From CAYYJS01 sp964472315 (GTDB taxonomy: Bacteria > Verrucomicrobiota > Kiritimatiellia > UBA8416), in NCBI GenBank assembly GCA_964472315.1, contig CAYYJS010000084.1, positions 1-9,605 on the forward strand: 9,605 bases of DNA. The letters run 5' to 3'. The notes beneath the pieces were generated by a model. It was not told where the DNA came from and did no database searches. It was given only the letters and a program-made list of their open reading frames with translations. Within the stretch, counting starts at the first letter, position 1. Every line of letters starts with the position of its first letter. Below are positions 6,853-9,605 of the stretch, in pieces. A program made the position numbers and the translations under genes.

Positions 6853-9605
6853 ATGAGGACCACACTCACTATGAGACGATACAACCTTTATGTTGTCCTT
6901 GCCTGTTTGCCTCTGGCGGAGCTGCACGGCGCCGCAGCCGCGCTTGACTGGCCGGACGTGACGCGGGAGTGCAAGCCGTGGACCTATTACTGGTGGCACG
7001 GCAGCGCCGTTGACAAGGAGAACCTGACCCGCGAGCTCACCCGTTTCCGCGACGCCGGTTTCGGCGGCGTCCACATCATTCCGATCTACGGCGCGAAGGG
7101 CGCCGAGTCCCGCTATGTCCCTTACCTCAGCCTGGCGTGGCTGGACCTGCTGCGCCACACCGTCGCCGAAGGGGAGCGGCTGGGGCTGGGGGTGGACATG
7201 ACCACCGGCACCGGCTGGCCGTTTGGCGGGCCGGACGTGACGCCGGCGAACGCCTCCTCCAAGCTGGTCCTTACGAACAGCGCCGTCGAGGGCGGCGCGA
7301 CGCTCACCCTGCAGGTGCCGCCGCTGCGCGCGGACGCGGCGGGCGGCGCGAGGGCCAACAGCGACGGCGCGCTCGTCGCCGGCCGCGGCGCGGGCGAGGA
7401 ACGGCAGTTGCTCCTGGCCGTTTCGGAAAGCGGCGAGCGCCTCGACCTGACGGACAAGCCGGATTCGCAGGGGCGCCTCGTCTGGACCGCGCCGCCGGGC
7501 CGCTGGCAGCTTTTCGCCCTGTCGCGCCGGGTGCCGGTCCAACGGGTGAAGCGCGCCGCCCCCGGCGCCGAGGGCAACGTGCTGGATCCGTTCTCGCCCG
7601 CCGCGATGCGCGCGTATCTGGCGCGGTTCGACGAGGCTTTCGCGACCTACCGCGGCCCGTGGCCGCGGGCGCAGTATCACGACTCCTACGAGTACTTCGA
7701 CGCCGACTGGACCCCGGAGCTGTTCGAGGCGTTCGCGGCGCGGCGCGGCTACGACCTGCGCTCGCAGCTGCCCGCGCTCGCCGGCCAGGGCGACACCGAC
7801 AGTGTCGCGCGCGTGAAGTCGGACTACCGCGAGACGCTGTCCGAGCTGCATCTCGCCTTTCTGCAGGAATGGGTCCGCTGGGCGCAGGCAAGGGGCTTCC
7901 GGACGCGCAACCAGGCGCACGGCTCGCCGGGCAACCTGCTCGACCACTACGCGGCGGCCGACATCCCCGAGACCGAGATGTACTCGGCTGACCGCAGCAT
8001 GCTGATCAGCAAATTCGCGTCGTCGGCCGCCCATGTGACCGGGAAGCGGCTCGTCTCTTCCGAAACGGGCACGTGGCTGAAACAGCACTTCCAGGAGACG
8101 CTCGCGGACATGAAGACGCTCGTGGACGAGTTCTTCCTGGCCGGGGTCAACCACGTCGTGTTTCACGGCACGGCCTATTCGCCGGACGACGCCGCGTGGC
8201 CGGGGTGGCTGTTCTACGCCGCCACGCAGTTCAACCCGCGCAACGCCTTCTGGCGCGACGCGCCCGCGCTCACGGCCTACATCGCGCGCTGCCAGTCGGC
8301 GCTTCAGGAGGGGACGCCGGACAGCGGGCTGCTGCTGTACTGGCCGGTCTACGATGACTGGCACACGCCGGAGGGGCTGCTCGCCAGCCACAATGTCCAC
8401 CAGCGGAAATGGTTCGAGGAGGCGGCCGTCGGCAAGCTTGCGGCGCGGCTGTGGAAGCGCGGCTATGCGTTCGACTATGTGTCGGACGCCCAGCTTGCCG
8501 GAGCCCGGGCCGAGGGGCGCGAAATCCTTCTCGGCGCCCGCTACGACGCGGTCGTGGTTCCGGCCTGCGGGCATCTGCCGGTGCCGACGCTGGCCAAGCT
8601 GCTGGCGCTAGCCGAGGCGGGGGCGACAGTCATTTTCAGCGGGCGGCTGCCCGAGGACGTTCCCGGCTTCGCCGACCTCGACGCCCGCCGCGCGGCGTTC
8701 CGGGCGCTCCTCGCGCGGGTCCGCCCCGACGGCGCGCTCGGGAAAGGCCGCGTGCTCGTGGGCGACGCCGAAGCCGCGCTCGCGGCGGCCGGCGCGAGGC
8801 GCGAGGCCATGGCGGACGACGGCGTGCTCTTCGTGCGCCGCGCCGCCGCGAGCGGCCCCCAGTACTTCATCGCCAACCTCAGCGGGAAGGCCCTGGACGG
8901 CTGGCTGCCGCTCTCCGCCTCCGGCGCGTCCGCCGCGTTGCTGGACCCGATGACGGGGCGGACGGGCGTCGGCGCGCTCAAGCCGCGCGCCGGCGGCAGC
9001 GACGTGTTCGTCCAACTGGCGCCGGGCGAGACGCTCCTCGTGCGCCTGTGCGCGGACCCGGACTTGCGCGGCGCGCGTTGGCCGTATCGCCGGGCCGCCG
9101 GCGACGCCGTCGCCCTTCCGGGGCCGTGGCGCGTGACCTTCCTCCAGGGCGGCCCCGAACAGCCGCCGCCGTTTGAGACGGGCGAGCTGGGCTCGTGGAC
9201 CCTGCGGGGCGGCGAGGCCGAGCGCTTCGCCGGGACCGCGCTTTACGCGACGACGTTCGACGCGCCCGCGGAAAAAGAGGGGTGGCTGCTGGAGCTCGGC
9301 GAGGTGGCCGAGAGCGCGCGCGTACGCCTGAACGGCCGCGACCTCGGCACGGTGTTCGCGCCGCCGTTTCGTGTCGCGCTGGACGGCGTGAGGCCGACGG
9401 GCAACGCCTTGGAGGTGGAAGTGACCAACCTCTCCGCCAACCGCATCCGCGATCTCGACCGCCGCGGCGTCCGCTGGCGCATCTTCAACGACATCAACTT
9501 CATCAGTCTCGGAGCCAAGCCCTTCGACGCCTCCGGCTGGCCTGTCCGTCCTTCCGGCCTGCTCGGCCCGGTCGTGCTCCGCGAAACGAGAGCGGTCTGC
9601 CCGGA
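6853..9605 (+). CDS. Exported GH106-type alpha-L-rhamnosidase-like protein (3' end outside window)
   Basis: The frame is open for 917 codons to the window edge. The product resembles GH106 enzymes, which remove terminal alpha-L-rhamnose. Residues 1 to about 30 form a Sec signal peptide (Arg8-Arg9, hydrophobic core LYVVLACLPLA, then HGAAAA|LDW). The barrel opens with YYWWHGSAVDKENLTREL (45-62), DAGFGGVHIIPIYG (67-80) and GVDMTTGTGWPFGGP (113-127). NQAHGSPGNLLDHY leads to DIPETE (370-375), followed by SSETGTWLKQHF (402-413) and GVNHVVFHGTAYSP (431-444). By position, Glu375 (or Glu373) and Glu404 are candidate catalytic acids. Residues about 490-640 look like the glutamine-amidotransferase-like domain seen in large glycosidases (LLLYWPVYDDWH, YDAVVVPACG, GATVIFSG). 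A beta-jelly-roll of the GH2 sugar-binding type fills about 755-910 (PGPWRVTF, RLNGRDLGT at 825-833, PPFR), ending with PSGLLGPV at 900-907. Relatives usually stop soon after that motif, so little is missing. Specificity cannot be read from sequence, and a non-rhamnosidase activity is possible. Confidence 0.88.
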   Translation, partial: MRTTLTMRRYNLYVVLACLPLAELHGAAAALDWPDVTRECKPWTYYWWHGSAVDKENLTRELTRFRDAGFGGVHIIPIYGAKGAESRYVPYLSLAWLDLLRHTVAEGERLGLGVDMTTGTGWPFGGPDVTPANASSKLVLTNSAVEGGATLTLQVPPLRADAAGGARANSDGALVAGRGAGEERQLLLAVSESGERLDLTDKPDSQGRLVWTAPPGRWQLFALSRRVPVQRVKRAAPGAEGNVLDPFSPAAMRAYLARFDEAFATYRGPWPRAQYHDSYEYFDADWTPELFEAFAARRGYDLRSQLPALAGQGDTDSVARVKSDYRETLSELHLAFLQEWVRWAQARGFRTRNQAHGSPGNLLDHYAAADIPETEMYSADRSMLISKFASSAAHVTGKRLVSSETGTWLKQHFQETLADMKTLVDEFFLAGVNHVVFHGTAYSPDDAAWPGWLFYAATQFNPRNAFWRDAPALTAYIARCQSALQEGTPDSGLLLYWPVYDDWHTPEGLLASHNVHQRKWFEEAAVGKLAARLWKRGYAFDYVSDAQLAGARAEGREILLGARYDAVVVPACGHLPVPTLAKLLALAEAGATVIFSGRLPEDVPGFADLDARRAAFRALLARVRPDGALGKGRVLVGDAEAALAAAGARREAMADDGVLFVRRAAASGPQYFIANLSGKALDGWLPLSASGASAALLDPMTGRTGVGALKPRAGGSDVFVQLAPGETLLVRLCADPDLRGARWPYRRAAGDAVALPGPWRVTFLQGGPEQPPPFETGELGSWTLRGGEAERFAGTALYATTFDAPAEKEGWLLELGEVAESARVRLNGRDLGTVFAPPFRVALDGVRPTGNALEVEVTNLSANRIRDLDRRGVRWRIFNDINFISLGAKPFDASGWPVRPSGLLGPVVLRETRAVCP

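Noticed and set aside
5820..6884. Antisense open frame of 354 codons opposite gene 2
   Set aside because: It is in register with gene 2 and lacks any recognisable motif, while the sense strand carries the GH29 landmarks.
6832..8574. Antisense open frame of 580 codons opposite gene 3
   Set aside because: It is the same codon-register effect of GC-rich sense coding. It has no domain signal, and the sense strand carries clear glycosidase motifs.

Overview
The window is GC-rich and densely coding, with every supportable gene on the + strand. It reads as part of a polysaccharide-utilisation cluster. It holds three consecutive genes for exported carbohydrate-active proteins: a very large multidomain glycosidase-like protein (26-5590), a short and divergent GH29-type alpha-L-fucosidase-like protein with a Tat signal (5661-6824), and a GH106-type alpha-L-rhamnosidase-like protein that runs off the right edge (6853-9605). 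The style of proteins suggests a member of the PVC group, such as Kiritimatiellota, Lentisphaerota or Planctomycetota. The reasons are the discoidin-like and LamG-like modules on one giant exported protein, the Tat-exported GH29 relative, and a GH106 relative of a sequence type I associate with that group. This is inference; no phylogenetic marker gene is present.

Layout: 1-25 is the tail of the upstream region, and its reading frame is open to the left edge. Gene 1 starts at a GTG with a Sec-type signal peptide. It carries an N-terminal F5/8C-like sugar-binding module, long beta-rich stretches, a barrel-like core of no family I can name, a beta-sandwich of the kind that follows glycosidase barrels, an alanine-rich helical spacer and a C-terminal LamG module. 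A 70-base gap leads to gene 2, and a 28-base gap leads to gene 3. Genes 2 and 3 have nearly the same leader (ACGAC, then GAAAGGA, then ATG). There is no terminator-like hairpin with a T-run in either gap, so one transcript is likely.

Working together, the three products would act outside the cytoplasm on a fucose- and rhamnose-bearing glycan. The terminal sugars would be removed by genes 2 and 3, while the large gene 1 protein binds the polymer at both ends and possibly cleaves it. No transporter, regulator, sulfatase, RNA gene, CRISPR array or mobile element is visible.

The most interesting items are the unassigned core of gene 1, which may be a new glycosidase family, and the loss in gene 2 of histidines that normally hold fucose in GH29. 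The long antisense open frames all lie in exact codon register with the sense genes and are explained by the absence of TTA, CTA and TCA codons.
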